In this document: positions 44,742-58,198 of the stretch, piece by piece
Numbering within the stretch: the stretch's first letter is position 1
Layout: each line of letters begins with the position of its first letter
NCBI GenBank assembly: GCA_038030265.1
Contig: CM075943.1
Coordinates: 27,156,001-27,220,000 of the forward strand
Direction of reading: 5' to 3'
Length of the DNA: 64,000 bases
Source: Corythucha ciliata
Taxonomy: Eukaryota > Arthropoda > Insecta > Hemiptera > Tingidae
Position numbers and translations under genes: made by a program
Notes under the pieces: model-generated
What the model saw: only the letters and a program-made list of their open reading frames with translations
The model's database searches: none
What the model was told of the DNA's origin: nothing

Positions 44742-45657
44742 GGAAAACGTTCAAAGTGAGGATTTATGAAGAAACACGAATCAGGGATGCAATGAAAATC
44801 AATTCGAAAACTAGGATAGACTAGGCCAGTCTAGGCTCCTGATAGATCTATCATACATTCTTACTTTAAGCGTTGGCTTCCAGGGATGTACGCGAATGAC
44901 GTTTGGGTTAGAACCAGCGGGGAATCATGAAAATTGCACGGAGGGTGTGGTCCAGCCGCGGCTGGCTGTTCGACCGTTCAGACCATCAGCTACCAAACCT
45001 ATCTACTTGGTCCTGGTCTCATCAGCTGCATATTGCTGGACTTCTGGCCGGGCTGGTGAGACAGTAGGACCCTCTTCCTGCCTGAGGTTCTGAGTTCGAA
45101 ACGGAGACTGGACCGTGACCTCAGTGCAATTTTCATATTTTGCTTGCAGGGTACAATTCCCCTCTGAACATTATGATTTTCGGTGATCCGGGCTATGTGT
45201 TAGGGCGTTAATGTGACAACTAATTTAAAAAATTGACGGGCCATGAGAAAACTTACTTGATCCGCAAGTTTTTTTGATAACATGCAGATTCGAAAAGCAA
45301 ATCTAGTGGGAGGGGAAAATTTTAAAAACCCGATTAAAAAAATACCAACAGTGAAAGACGTTTTGCAAACCTCATACACTGTGACGGAACGGACTCCTAC
45401 CCCGTCACACGGGTCCAGGTAAAGTCAGGGACGAGACAAAGCAAGTAGTTCCGTTCGAGCTATGCCTCTCGCTCCACCTTTCGTCTCGCCTCTTCCTTTT
45501 CTCTCGACCTGCTGCTCTTCTTCGCGGTCCTACACCTACAGGTTTTTGATTATTATTATGTTTATTTCATAAAAGAAGATCCTCGATTATTTTAATTTGT
45601 CGAAATATAAGATTATTTTTGAGTTCAAAAGGGCGTCGTTTCACCTCCCCCTTAATC

Positions 45658-45769
45658 TCGAGTGATTCTTATCAAAATGGCTGCCCATACAATGCGACAT
45701 CCACTGTTCCTCGTGACGCATCTCTTGGGTGCCCCAAGGATCAGTCACAAGGAACAGTGAAACTGTGTT
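45658..45769 (+). repeat. 112-bp copy of the 41.5 kb MITE interior
   Basis: Identical by eye to 41553-41664 (offset 4,105) but without the flanking terminal repeats. It lies in an insertion specific to one arm of the large foldback. Confidence 0.9.
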
Positions 45770-48711
45770 CTGTGTTCTGTGGGGGACAGAACCCGTCTCA
45801 ACACTCGTTCCCAAAATAGTCTACAAAGTCACCCAAACCCACACTGGCTGTACACGAATTTATTTTAGCACTTCCTCCGAGTCGCCACAATCGCAGATTT
45901 AAAGCGGAAACGCCGCACCGATCTCCTCAGCCCAACACAACCCTTTTGATTTGGACCATTATTCTACTTCGATAATGCAGATGCATAAAGATAATAATTA
46001 CGAAATTACTCCGTCGATTAACCGTTAACCTTCGGTTAACCGTCGATATCTCACACAACCATCACGAAAGGGAACTCGAGATGTGTAGAAGGGATACGGA
46101 AAAATCAACAGAAAGAAAAATAATACTTGGCTCGGTACTTGCACGACATCGAAAAGAAGTGGAGCGTCCCCGAGTACGAATAATCGCTACTTGGCGGGTA
46201 GCGAATATCCATACACACTACTAGGAGCTCGGCGAGTAACGCGAATAATGCCCCCGCTAAAAGAAGCCGAGCATAAACAAGTAAGAAAATTCGCTACTCG
46301 GCAAGTAGCGAGTATCCATAGACACTACTAGGAGTTCGGCGAGTAGTGGCTAGGAACCTGGCAAGTAGCGCATGTGTGTGCCCAGCTTTATGCTCGGCTT
46401 CTTCTAGCGGGGACATTATACGCGTTACTCGCCGAGCTCCTAGTAGTGTGTATGGATACTCGCTACTCACCAAGTAGCGAATATTCGTACTCGGGGATGC
46501 TCCAGTTCTCTTCGATGTCGTGCAAGTACCGAGCCAAGTAGTAGTTTTCTTTCCGTTGACTTTTCCGTATCCCTTCTACACAACTCGAGTTTCCTATCGT
46601 GATTTATGGTTGTGCAAGATTATCGACGGTTAAAAATGTAGTAATTTCGTATTTTTCTTTATCCACCGGCATTATCGAAATAGAATAATGGACCAAATAA
46701 AATGGGTTGTGTTGGGCTGAGGAGATCGGTGCGGCGTTTCCGCTAATCGGAACAAATAAGCTTTCTAATGACCCGTCAATGTTTTAAATTAGTTGCTAGT
46801 AACGCCCTAAAACATAGCCTTGATCACCGAAAATCGTGATGTTCAGAGGGAAATTGTACCCTGAAAGCAAAATATGAAAATTGCACTGAGGTTACGGTCC
46901 AGTCTCCGTTTCGAACTCAGAACCTCAGGCAGGAAGAGCTATTTGGTCCTGTTCTCACCACCCCGGCCAGAAATCCGGCCACATGCAGCTGATGAGACCA
47001 GGATCAAGTAGGTAGCTTGGTAGCTGGTGGTCTGAACGGGCAAAATGGAGACTGGACCGCACCCTCGGTGCAATTTTCATGATTCACCGGTGGGTTCTAA
47101 CCCCAACGTCATTCGCGTACATCCCTGGAAGCCGACGTTTAAAGTAAGATTAAACGTTTGCTTCCGGGGAACAATTGCGTTTAAATAATCACAATTTTCG
47201 GTGTTCCGGGTTATGTTTTAGGGCGTTACAGACAACTAGTCCAAGAGCCAGCGACGTAAAAAGTGCAACCATTTGCATACTTTTCTTACCAAACGCAAAA
47301 AATCAAGAATAATTTCCTAATAGTGGGAAAAATTGTCTGCCTCCATTTGGACGTGACGAAACCGGTGGCAGACGGCATCAAAGGAACACTTGTGGGGAGA
47401 AGTAACACAAATTCCGGTCAGACAGCAAAGACGTTTTATTCTCGTGATAACGCATTGGGAAATGAACATTTCGTTTCAGCTAACGAGTCGGAAAAGCCGA
47501 AAACCCCTTTAATTTGAAGTACCGCTTGTCGGTGTTGGTATGTGGAGCCTATTAGAAGAAGAGGGACGGAAAATTCCAGTATCGAATCCGTTTTATTTAG
47601 TAGATGCATTTTGAAAGACGCCATCGGCTGCACTCTGATTTACGGCGCATGGAAAATGCGTATTATGAATTTTCATATATCTGGTGAAAGTAACAATAAT
47701 TTCACATACGCTGCAGCCTAAAATATTTTTTGGGGTGTGTTCTTACCTGAAGTGACACTATTTTTCTACGATAGCATGAAAAACGTTCAACGTAGATTTT
47801 TCATTATATTTTTTTCCTCCAGAAAAAAGTACCCTAGCACCGAAAACCGATACTTCAAATTATAGAGGGTTTTAAGCTTTGCCATTGGCTTGACGCCACA
47901 GAATCTGATAGCATTAAATGTAATATTCAATCCCCCTATATTTTTTCAATGCGTTATCACGTGAATAAAACGCATTTGTCGTCTGACCGGAATTTGTGTT
48001 ACTTCTCCCCAGAAGTGCATCTTTGATGCCGTCTGCCACCGGTTTCGTCTCATCCAAATTGAGGCAGAAAAGATTTCCTAGTACATATTAGGGAATTATT
48101 CTCGATTTTATGCCCTTGGCAAGAAAAGTTTGCAAATGGTTGCACTTCTTACGTCACTGGCTCTTGTTCTATTGGAAAGCTTAATTAATACGCAAGTTTT
48201 TTTTCAGATTGCAGATTCGAACGGCAAGTTTGGTGGGAGAGGGACATTTTTATAAAACCGTTCAAAAAAATACCTCCAGAAACCTTGAACTTTGAGCAAA
48301 GAAAAAGAGGGGTGAAATGATTTTTGGTTTCCGAACCAAAATGAAGATCCAAAAACTCTTTTACTTGAAATTCCATTTTTTCGAAATGTTTATTTTGGAA
48401 CTGAATCTGAAATTTGAATAAGTAATCCCATGCTTGGATAATTGGTCTTAAACTGAACTTGACCTCCAACTCCGGAGTGCAGTGACAACAGTCTTTTGTC
48501 ATTCATTTCAACGAGCTGCTTGCACGAATTTTCATCGTTTCCAAGGAGACTATCGTACTTGGCAAGTCACGCATGTGTGTGTCAAGGTACTTGTGAGTGG
48601 GGGTGTGAGTGAGTGTGGGAGTGGTGAACAGACAAGTAGCAAGCAAAGTAAGCTTGCTACTTGCCGAACATTCGGTATTTGCAAAGTAGCGCATGTGTGT
48701 GCCCAGCTTAA

Positions 48712-50220
48712 GAAACAAAAGAAGCTAGTATAAATTGATCATTTGGCCGACTACGACGCGCTGTAATGTGACCGTGAACTCCATGTTCGTTGATGTTGAA
48801 AAAGAGAATATGAGAATTTTTAATTTTTTAAATTAAAATTTCGTCTACTGCTCCGCTCCCCCTACATCATTTCATCTAGTCCAGAACTATTTAAATAGAC
48901 ACACGCGATCGAGTTAGTAGCGGCCAATGCATCAAGGGGACTGTGCCACCACAAGACGTATAGATCCCACGAGTATTATTTTTTAATACCCCTAATGTTA
49001 AGGCCCTCCCCGCCTTTTTTTGAGTCCATTCATGTAAAAAACGGAGAGAGAGAGACTTTTTAATCACCCGTAGCCTCAATAGGGGTTGGAGCTCTGAACA
49101 TTCAATTAAAAAACATCTTTTAGCGCGTGCCAAAAAACGAGTCCCCTCCCCCCTCTTACCAGACATTGAAGGAACCTCTTGATGACTCGGTAGGAGGACC
49201 TTATTGATCCTTTTTTAAAAATGTTTGTTAGCAATTCAAAGGCTTTTCTATTTTCTGTGGTAAAATATTATATGTGGAAGGGGGATGTCTCGTTTATGGG
49301 GTTCACAAAAGAAAGCCCGGTGAATTTACAAAATGAAATTTCCGATCGTTCTTTCAAGTTAGAAGAACTGAAGTAATCCCAAAGATACCTCGGAATTAAT
49401 CGGAGAAGACCCTTTTTCGATGGTCAAAACATTGAGAAAAAAATCCGAGAACCTGACAAAACTCAGTGACTGAAAACGCTCTATAATAAAACATTCTTGG
49501 AAGAAGCACTTCCATTTAAACTTTTCGTGATCTGAACTAATCGTTTCAAGGCGAAAACTTCCTTGATCTTTTAAAGCATCGACAAGAATTCCTTGTAACT
49601 TCCTTCTAATAAATTCCCGGCGTTTTGTAAAGTTTTTAGGAAAGAGAAACAAAAATTGATTGAAACTTTAATTAATAACACCTTTCTCCCAATATGCTGA
49701 AAGAACCACAAAATATCCAGAGTTTTGACGTTTTAAATCGTTGAATCAATGAGCCTGGGTCGCGCTTAAAAAGATTTTAAAAATATTTCAAGAGGAGAAA
49801 AGTGGAGATGGGAGAGAGCAAACAATGAGGGAAAAACAAAGGACAATGGAAGAAGGGGCTGTGCGTACTTCTTGAAAATCAAAGGGGACAACCTGTTTGC
49901 CTGTAGGGTGAAAATACATATTTAAAGAAGTAATGAAAGTTTTACCAACTCACTTTTTTTATTTTTGTAATTTATCACGTTGATGCGCTGATTTTAAATC
50001 CCAAGAAATTTGAGTCTTACGAGGTTATTTCACTCCTAGTTAGTCGAGGGGTTGAAAAACGCCCCTGGAGAGCGTACGGAGGAAACCCCCCCCCCCACCT
50101 GACTTCTGTCCTGGTGGGACAGAAGTGACAGCTTCCTCCAGGCGGGGAACTTGAGGATCGTGGGCCCATGTGCGTAGTTAGAGGTTTTCATATATGGGAA
50201 GGGTACCCCCTCTCATTAGT
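48712..50220. other. non-coding stretch
   Basis: Frames at 48891-49166 and 49359-49652 (minus, 91 and 97 codons) are unrecognised. A C11 run lies near 50088. No other structure is seen. Confidence 0.35.
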
Positions 50221-50224
50221 TACA

Positions 50225-50585
50225 TCATGAGACCATTTTGGCACTTACAAATTCAAATTTAACGGTGTCATTGGCTAATTCAAGAATTAATTTCGCCTTT
50301 GGCTTCTTAAAGAAATAAATTCCGTCCGTTTTGACCTTTTGACTCATTCAAATTTCGTAGATCTGGAATGTGAGAAACTAATTTCGTGGGGTCAGCTACA
50401 TATTGAAGTCAAAGAATTTCAAACTTTTAAAATGGAAATTGTCGAGACGTTGGCTCTTTTTCAAGGGGAATTTAGCCGGTCTGCTCTTTTAAACATCAAA
50501 TTTAGCGAATCTGCCACTTTCAGAAACAAATTTTGAGAGGATTGGGCTCCTTTAAAAGCGAAATTTCCCGGGGCTAGCTTATTTG
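50225..50585. repeat. degenerate array, about 30-bp period, inverted wording
   Basis: Recurring units such as AAATTTAGCGAATCTGCCAC, AAATTTCCCGGGGCTAGC and AATTTCGTGGGGTCAGC alternate with A/T-rich CTTTTAAA or TTTCAGAAAC spacers every 30-35 bp. This is the reverse-complement wording of the array at 58.6 kb. The 65-codon frame across it is a repeat artefact. Confidence 0.6.
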
Positions 50586-50589
50586 AGAC

Positions 50590-52370
50590 CCATTCTGCAG
50601 CTATCCAAGAGCGGCGGATCCAATGTGGTGTGGTGTTGGGAGGGGGGGGGGCGATACCTCAGTGACCATGGGTTCTCCCTTGAAGTCCGAGGACACTGTT
50701 GCAAAAACATCGTCAAAACTACTCCCAAACCACCACGTCGAGGGGTGGTCCCGTTGTAGAATTTTAGGGGTCATTTTCTCAAAGATGCCGGTTTGAGAAA
50801 GGCGACGTGGTTCATGAGTCAACAGAAAAATCCGGCAACAAAGTGGCCACCAGCGCCTCTTAAACTGTCCAAAAATGGATGTTTCGTTTCAATCGTTGGT
50901 TTCAGCTGATTTTGTCCACTCCAGGGGCATGTGGTAACCAACGATATATAAAAGTCTTGGATTGCTCATCGCTGATGATAAAGAATAGCAATCAGTTAAG
51001 TTCCCAAGTGGATGAGAGGGGTGGAGTTTCAAAATAAGAACCGTGTTGCCATAACTGCACAAAAAGAGGGACATGGTGATTGTTTACCAGGGGACGACCT
51101 GCCCCCTCCACCCCCTCCAGTCCGCTGTGAGCAATCCAGGTTTATACAGGGTGGTTCGGTGGGGATAAGTGTGACAAAAATGTTTGGGTAAAACTACATC
51201 AAAAGTGGAGTAGAATGCGACCTTCGATGTTTTATCTTCATTTTCCTATAGGAGTTATGATTTTTTTAGTGTTTTTATTTCCTAACTGAATTTGCTCTAT
51301 AGAAAAACGCTGATTGCTCGACTTCTGTTACGATTTCCTCAAAAAGTGACCACAGTTACGGAAAGTAGAAAAGAATGTGCTTGTACTTATTTCTGTGTAT
51401 GTGATGTACTTATTTCTGTACTCTACAAGTACAGAAACAAGTTTCCTTGTACATCCGTCGACAGGATTTTTAGGAATTTTGAGTGAGACGTTTGACAAAG
51501 AGATTTGTTTCGGCCTCGAAAATGGAGTGCTGCTACTCCGAAACTAGTCGGCCATATAAATAAAAAACGAATGTACTACTCAGATAATCTTTAATTACGT
51601 TCCATTAATAACATTCACGAAACTCTTAAAAATTTAACAATTGACATTTTGGCAACAAAAAACTCACAGTTTTTAATCTAAAAATGGAGTTTTTGCGTTG
51701 AAGGAGATCGATGATTTGGACCTTGAGGGCACCATTGGAAAGCACAGACACCGAGCAAGTTTTTGTGATACTTGGCCAGACGTTTCAGGTAACCTTCTGG
51801 AAATGGCATATGCTTTTCTAAAGCATAGAACGAAGTGGTGAAGCGGTCGTTTGCGCTCTTTAAACTGCCAAAAATAACGTGTTTTTATCACGTCGCTCGT
51901 TTTGGACGCGGCAAAACACTTTTCGGCTATTCAGTGTCCGCCTATTGGCGCGTCAAAAACGTTTCGTCCCTGTGGAAGTCTTATAAATGGAAGTCGTACT
52001 GCGTAAAGAGATTTCTCATAAACATCAGTAATGGCCGGAAGCAGTGCCCGCCACTTTTCTGGATGAAAAGTGACAGTAAAAGCACTACAAATGGTTATCG
52101 ATTTTCTTTATTCCCCCGAAAGTGAAGAAACGCTTGCATCGAGATTTCCGCCGGTTTCGCACTCCCACTCTCCTTTTTTTTTTTTTAAATCCATTAAAGT
52201 AGTCCCGGTATAGCTATTCAAACCCATTTCGTTTCCCATAAAAAAATAAAACTAATAGCGACCGGGTTTGGTCGTTATTACTAGTTCCAGCCACAACATT
52301 TTTCTTTTATTGTATTAGATGAACAATTGTTCGTAAATTGATTTTTATATGAAGCGAATTTCTTTGGCCC
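50590..52370. other. non-coding stretch with a lone mariner-like end
   Basis: TACAGGGTGGTTCGGTGGGG at about 51147 resembles a Tc1/mariner-type terminus, but no inverse partner is found. A TTGGCAGTTTAAAGAGCGC on the minus strand at about 51860 has a loose echo at about 50870. Frames of 60-96 codons are unrecognised. Confidence 0.35.
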
Positions 52371-52379
52371 CATCAACTC

Positions 52380-52382
<3 letters not shown>

Positions 52383-52417
<35 letters not shown>
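52383..52417. repeat. (AG)n microsatellite
   Basis: An uninterrupted AG run of 17 units, followed by an interrupted continuation to about 52428. A second, shorter GA tract lies near 52637-52665. Confidence 0.97.
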
Positions 52418-52425
<8 letters not shown>

Positions 52426-52669
52426 GAAAAAACAGGTCCATAGAGAAGAGGGATGTTCAGTGGATTTACGCTCGTATAGTAAACGTAAAATATGGGCCGT
52501 GTTGGGAAGCTCCGAAATGCGTTTTCCCTGTCATGTGCAAATACCATACAAGTGCGAGTGATGTTTATATCCAGGGGGATTGCGTGGTAACTGTGCTTCC
52601 GGCTGTACTTGTCGGCGGAAGGCTTTTTGGAAAGCGAGAGAGAGAGAGAGTGAGTGCGAGAGAGAAAAA

Positions 52670-55390
52670 ACGCGTTGGAAAATATACGGATTGAGTGGTT
52701 TTACTTCACCATTCATGTGAACATTGTTGTTGCATTGTTATTGAGGGTGAGATGTGAGTGTGAGCTCTGGTGAGGGTCCTGTAGGCTTCGATGGGCCAAT
52801 CAAGTTCGCGCATTTACGCCTATCTGCGCTTCTTCTAATGATCTCAATATGAATGACGTTTTTCAGTTTATCCAACTGTGTGAGCCGGTAACGGCTTAAG
52901 CGCTTCGGGCTCGGCTAGGCCGGGTGCGGGCCCACTGAAGCTTTACTAAATTTCGGTACTGTAGGGCAATACGTTTGTTCCCAAAGTTAAAAGACTGACA
53001 TTTGTCACGGTTAGAATTGGGCAATCACGATAATTCGAAGGTTTTCTCTCTACATTTTTTTTTCTTTGTCATGGAAGTCACACTGAGATATCAGTCACTT
53101 CCACCTACGCCAAGTCCACTCACTAAAATTGGCAATAAAGTACCCGCCTAGGTTTCTCAGTTGGTGAGTTCCTACAACGCTGTATAACGTGTGACCTCAA
53201 TTCCGCGTACCAATATCGAGAGAGTTCGAATAAGTTTTTCCTCGCCTAGGGACAAATATCGGAAAAAATCTAAAAGTAGACGATTTCGACCATGAAAAGT
53301 CATGGTGCAACGACAATTTTACCGGAAATAACGCGCTATTATGTGTCCCCAGCACCCCCTCACCCCCATTGCATCGACCCTCGCTTATAGCTCGCATCAA
53401 ATATTGAGCCCACCCTTCTTACTACGTCGTTCCCAGGGGCGAAAGCGTACGAATGTATTCATTTTTATCCACCACGGATTATTGCCGCTGTATCCGTGTA
53501 AGGGGGGGGGGAGAAGTTTAGGCTGTTACGACGTAACGAGATAATCCCTAACAAACTTGTTATAAATAGCATACATAGCCGGACGATCCAGCCTCCGTTT
53601 TTTGGATTTTTTTTTTGTGTGACCTGTATGAAAGTAATTCGAGAGGATAGATTCGAGAAGGCTCATTGAAGCGTCGAGTGATGGTGATTCCCCCTGCCCA
53701 TCACAACAGGTGTATAAAACGTTGCGCTGGAAACACTTCGAAAATCGAAGGAGGGGGGAGGGCCTTTAATTATATTAAAGGGACTTTCAGATTGACCCTC
53801 AATAGGGCAAAAGGAATCGTTCATATACGTAGTAATCTTTTTGTGTATTTCGCTTGATTTAATTTTTACTGGATTAATGGAATGAGTTGCCCCCTTCGTG
53901 GAGGATGAGGAGAGGGGTCATTTCAAAGGTTTAAAAATAAAGTTTACATGGGGGCATTTTCCATCAAGCGTGAAGTGGTTTTCTTGAAAAAGTAAATATT
54001 ACATGATTCCTTTGATTTATGCTTTAGTTCCCTTCGCATTTTATTCCGATTATTTATAGCTTTACCTAAAGTAAATGGGAAGCTAACTAAATAGAGCCCA
54101 GTAAGTAGAGTAAATAGAGCCCCCCAGCCATCACCCTATTACCATATAAAAAACAGGCAGTTATGATAATTTATCCTTGGTGTTTCCTCCCAAATTGACC
54201 TTCATTTACACCATTACGTATGTTTGTATACGTATACGTCCATTTCGCCCAGGCTGTTCTGTAACTCTTTGAGCGCCCTTATATACGTTTTTAGCTAAAT
54301 TGAATGAAAATTTAATGTTTAACTCGAGCGCTACGATAAAACTGTTGCAGGGGAGGAGGAGGGCTTGCGTGCTTTATCGCCTCGCTCTTCTTTTTTTCGA
54401 TAAATAATTCGTGTCAAAACGAATGAAGTTTTAATAATCAAATACACGATAAGCGGCGACGGGGATCTATCGTTTTTGTCTCCAGGTCAGGGCTCTTACC
54501 AGGCAGTAGTGATGCTTTATTCTGGTGTTTGCGTCGATTGGGAAGAGGTAGAGGAGGGGGTGATCGAGCGGAATTTCGCTCTTTCCATGGCGTGCAAAGT
54601 GGGAGGGGATGATTGAGTCTTTTCTAGGTGTGAAATCAAGAACATCTCAGGTATCGAGGAGGCAGAATGATCTGACCTTTTCAGAGCATGGCTAGATAGA
54701 ACGGTCATTTTCGGAGGCAGAATGTACTGCTTTTTCCAAGAACAAAGTTTTCTTTTTATGAGGTCAAATTGCAGGAATTTGTGGAAAGGAAGAGGAAGTT
54801 CCCCCTCTCAGCGTTCTGGACTCTGTTCGGTCATTTAGAGCTAACAATCGGTTTCATCATTACCCCCCCCCCCCCCGAACACACAAAAAGAGCTCGAAAT
54901 TAACATGTTTTAAGCAGAAGTCAATCTCGAATGACATAAATAGAGCGTTAGGTTCGGACAAATTGCGGCGCTTTGACAAGTTTTCCTGCCGGAATTGCAG
55001 GCTCAGACTTGTGCCTTTCACAGAACAGGGGGACCTGCCGCCTTTCACCACCATTCTGGAACCCGTTCGAGAGCATTGTACCTCGGTCAGTCGAGACTAA
55101 AATAGATAGTGGTGCGGCGGCCGAAGAAGACCACTATAGGAGGGTATCATACGCGGGGAAATCGCTTCAGGATGCAGTCACTCCAGCTTAGGGACGTCAG
55201 AGGGGGCAATGTGTAAGATCCGTGTCCTTTTACTTCCTGTGAGAACGCTGAGAAGTCTCATGGAGTCATTGGCGTAGATAAGGAGGCCATTATAGGCCAC
55301 TGATTAGTGGCTGACAGCCTTCGGAATAAGTGTCACTTTTCTTAGGGAACTCAGAACTCTCGGGTAGCAGCCGGAAGGGTCTCTAGTGAG
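52670..55390. other. non-coding stretch
   Basis: 54980-55390 is clearly higher in G+C than its flanks and has a 72-codon plus frame at 54973-55191 that I cannot assign. C14 lies at 54863-54876 and a G10 run near 53502. A GTTTCTCAGTTGGTGAG at about 53152 looks like a weak tRNA A box without a good B box. Confidence 0.35.
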
Positions 55391-55394
55391 CTGA

Positions 55395-55835
55395 CTAGTG
55401 GAAATTTCGTTTTTGGAGGAGCCAAACCAATAAAATTTATTTCTGAAAGTACCAGAATCATGAAATTTGGGGTTTTCCGGGTGACCTACGAAATTGATTT
55501 TTTCAGTGATGCCCAGGTTTAAACCAAATAACTTGTTGATTTGAATGAGCCGGCCTCTCGAAATTGTTTTTTTGAGTGGGACAACAGTGCGAAATTTTAT
55601 ATTTGGTACAAAAAATCCGCGACATTGTTGTCGTTTTACTTCCATGTTCCCGTAATGTAATCGTAAACTTGTTTTTCGAATGAGTCAACCACGCGAAATT
55701 ACCTTTTTATGGCGTTATTCCTGCAAAATTGGCTTTATAAGTAAAAGACCCGCGAAATTTGTTTCTGTGAGTACCACATCATTCGCAAAATTTTGGTTTT
55801 GATAGGGCCAAACCCGCGGAATTTATTTCGTGTTC
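55395..55835. repeat. degenerate array, about 30-bp period
   Basis: Units such as GAGCCAAACCAATAAAATTT, GAGTCAACCACGCGAAATTA, AAGACCCGCGAAATTTGTTT and GGGCCAAACCCGCGGAATTT recur about every 30 bp. The wording is the same as the better-preserved array at 58.6 kb, in the same orientation. The 113-codon minus frame over it is a repeat artefact. Confidence 0.7.
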
Positions 55836-55839
55836 GTAC

Positions 55840-58149
55840 GTTCAACATGAGTCAGTATGGTTGTAGAGGGGAGAGGGGTTGGCAGTAAGTGTGCGCGCCG
55901 CCATCAGAAAACTTCTAAACACAATCTTTGGAGGTTGGGGATCTTTTGGAGGAAAGAGAGAGAGGCGCCTCCGGATGGAACCGCAAAAATTGGGAATAAG
56001 CCGTGCTTTCACGGAGTCAAAAGAGGGCTCCAAAGTCCGAAATGCTATGGGGCAGAATGGCAGAGGGCAGGGCTCCCAAACTTTACAGGTTTAGTGACCC
56101 ATAAAATCGGTGCCTGATGGTGGTTCTGGTTTGGCCAGCAATACCTGTCACATTCCGGGATTTTTGATCCATCCTCATCAGTTTGGAATTGTAAAGAGAG
56201 AAGGGGAGGACTCGACAAATGCGGAACTTGACATGGCGGTTGCTGCTATTCCGGCCTCTAAAACCCGATTTGTCAGCTTTTTTTATCAACAACTATCCAT
56301 CCACTGATCTTGGGGTCATCTCCTAAAATAATCCCCCTTCTCCTGCAGACGATACGCGAATGATTTATTGCCCGCTGCGTTGGAACCCTTTTCGAACTCT
56401 AATCCTCGGAGCCCACGCAGGATTTATTAGTTGCCGATGTTTTGTTTTTATTCACCCCGCGCGCAACGTCGACTCGTTGATTATTTTTCAAACACAACTA
56501 AAAATCTTTTGACATAATGATAAATTGACCCCTCTGATCGTCGTGACATGGTAGCTAGGGGCTTAGTTGAATTGGCTTGGCGGTGAAGTTTTCTGCTACT
56601 AAGTTTAACAACAATTCAATTCGAATAAACGTTTTTTTGTATTGAGTCCCAGGTGGTCTGAGTACACGCCCTCCCCCGCCGTTATAACAGTTTTGGTTTA
56701 TCACGGGTGACGTTCGTCTCGCAAGCTCTTGTAGGCTTAGGGGAATTCTGCTACTTTTTGCGAGTTAGCTAAATCCAATTTTCGAGCATTGTTCTCCCCT
56801 CCCGCCACAACGGTCCTGGGCTGAGAAATTATGCGAATCAAAAATGCAAATCACACTCACAAAAAAAATCTCTCGTTTCTTCGTTTCGGGACTTTGGTAT
56901 GCATTGGACTCTCCAGAGAATCACATAGTTTCTGGAGGTAATAAATTTATACTTTTCATATCTTTCCTCGCGAGCCTTGTGTTTCTCCCATTCTCTTCCT
57001 CTGTACGGCTAATTACGTTCGAATAATTAAATTCATAACGGTGATGATGAGTGAAGAGAGCCGGAAGCCCCCCCCCCCCGCCAACCATCCACCGGCGACG
57101 CTTTTGTGTGACGCTCTTCAAAAACTTATTCCCTTCGTTCATAAATATCCTCTATAAGTTTTTTTTTTTTTTTTCCTTTTTCTTTTTTTTTTCAAGTTTC
57201 TATGCCTCTTAATGGGTTTCATTGTTGGAACACAAAATGTAAATAAACGCAGGTGTTTATTCAGGTAATTGTAAAAGCTGCCCAGTATAGTATTCAAGAT
57301 GATTTTATCCCACATTTTTTATACCCCTCCCCTTACATCAACCCCTTAACCACGTGTGACGGGGTGGGGGTGGGAGGCTGCTTTTTTTGTTCTCCCCTTC
57401 TACATAGCGTATCTAAGGCTATCTTCTCAAAAGAGGTTGGTGGGAGGTGGGGTTCTTCTAAAAGCTTTTTGGGTTGAAATTTTAAACGAAAGTGGTTTCA
57501 AGAATTATTTCAGCCTCAAAAATATTGCGATCGTGTGCCTTGGAGAGGGTGGTGGTGGTATATGAGAAGGAGGAGGGTACACTTGAATGAATAATACCCG
57601 TCACTATGAAGACTGCCTCATTTAAAATTACGTTTCGCACGAAAATTGAGTGCTTTTTTTAAGCCTTTCAAAAAAAAAAATAATTAATTTTTACAGCGGG
57701 TGAAGCAGTTTCAACGTCCTCAATGAATTATAAGGAGCTAACGTGCAGAAAACATCGTAAAGGAGTTGGAAGTTTGCGTGAAGTTATAAGCGAGGTTTAA
57801 GGAGTTAACTGAGTTGGGAGCAATTCGAGTGCGTATAATAGGCGTTCACACGATGTTTATCTGATGTAAATTTTCTTGGAAGTTAACGGCTGATAACCAA
57901 TTATTACCCCGGTGAGCCTGGGTAAACTTTCATTGTAAGTTAATTACGCGACTTTTTTTCACTCAAAGGAATTCTCTTGCCCCTCTCCCCCCATCGCCGT
58001 CAAGCGTGCTTGTTGGATTTGCGCTATTCCAGCACGGCGTCGTCATATTTTTTCTTTAATATCCTCCCTCGCCCCACCACCTTTCCATACCACAAAACTT
58101 TTTCCGAAGAAATATTTATCTCGCGACAGCACCTCTGAAGGAAAGAGAT

Positions 58150-58150
<1 letters not shown>
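55840..58150. other. non-coding stretch
   Basis: GGGCTCCCAAACTTTACAGG followed by TTTAGTGACCC at about 56070 resembles a hAT-type end without a partner. C12 lies at 57068-57079. Overlapping frames at 55857-56307 are not recognisable. Confidence 0.35.
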
Positions 58151-58190
<40 letters not shown>

Positions 58191-58198
58191 CTTTACCG
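58151..58198. repeat. poly(T) run of 48
   Basis: An uninterrupted run of 48 T. It could be the tail of a minus-strand retroposon, but no target duplication was found. Confidence 0.97.

Larger units (their letters stand above)
41960..48707. mobile_element. 6.75 kb complex foldback element
   Basis: The outer ends AGCTGGGCACACACATGCGC and its inverse lie next to TTAA at 41956-41959 and 48708-48711 (the left junction has one extra A). The arms correspond over long distances: 41960-42400 with about 48300-48707, about 44700-45230 with about 46790-47230, and 45900-46320 with about 46360-46745. Repeated CAAGTAGC / GCTACTTG words crowd the ends and the centre, as in subterminal repeats of hAT-like elements. 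An internal copy of the terminal CATGTGTGTGCCCAGC occurs at about 46370-46385. No transposase is seen. Small frames, such as the identical 72-codon minus-strand frames at 43025-43243 and 44360-44578, are unassigned. The structure implies repeated nesting and duplication. Confidence 0.75.

Noticed and set aside
52349..52716. Frames rich in Arg-Glu or Ser-Leu on both strands
   Set aside because: They are translations of the (AG)n microsatellites.
53148..53215. GTTTCTCAGTTGGTGAG resembling a tRNA A box
   Set aside because: The candidate B box (GACCTCAATTCC) is poor and no cloverleaf can be drawn.
56130..56200. A second hammerhead-like CTGATGAGG motif on the minus strand near 56180
   Set aside because: No GAAA follows at a suitable distance, so the catalytic core is incomplete.
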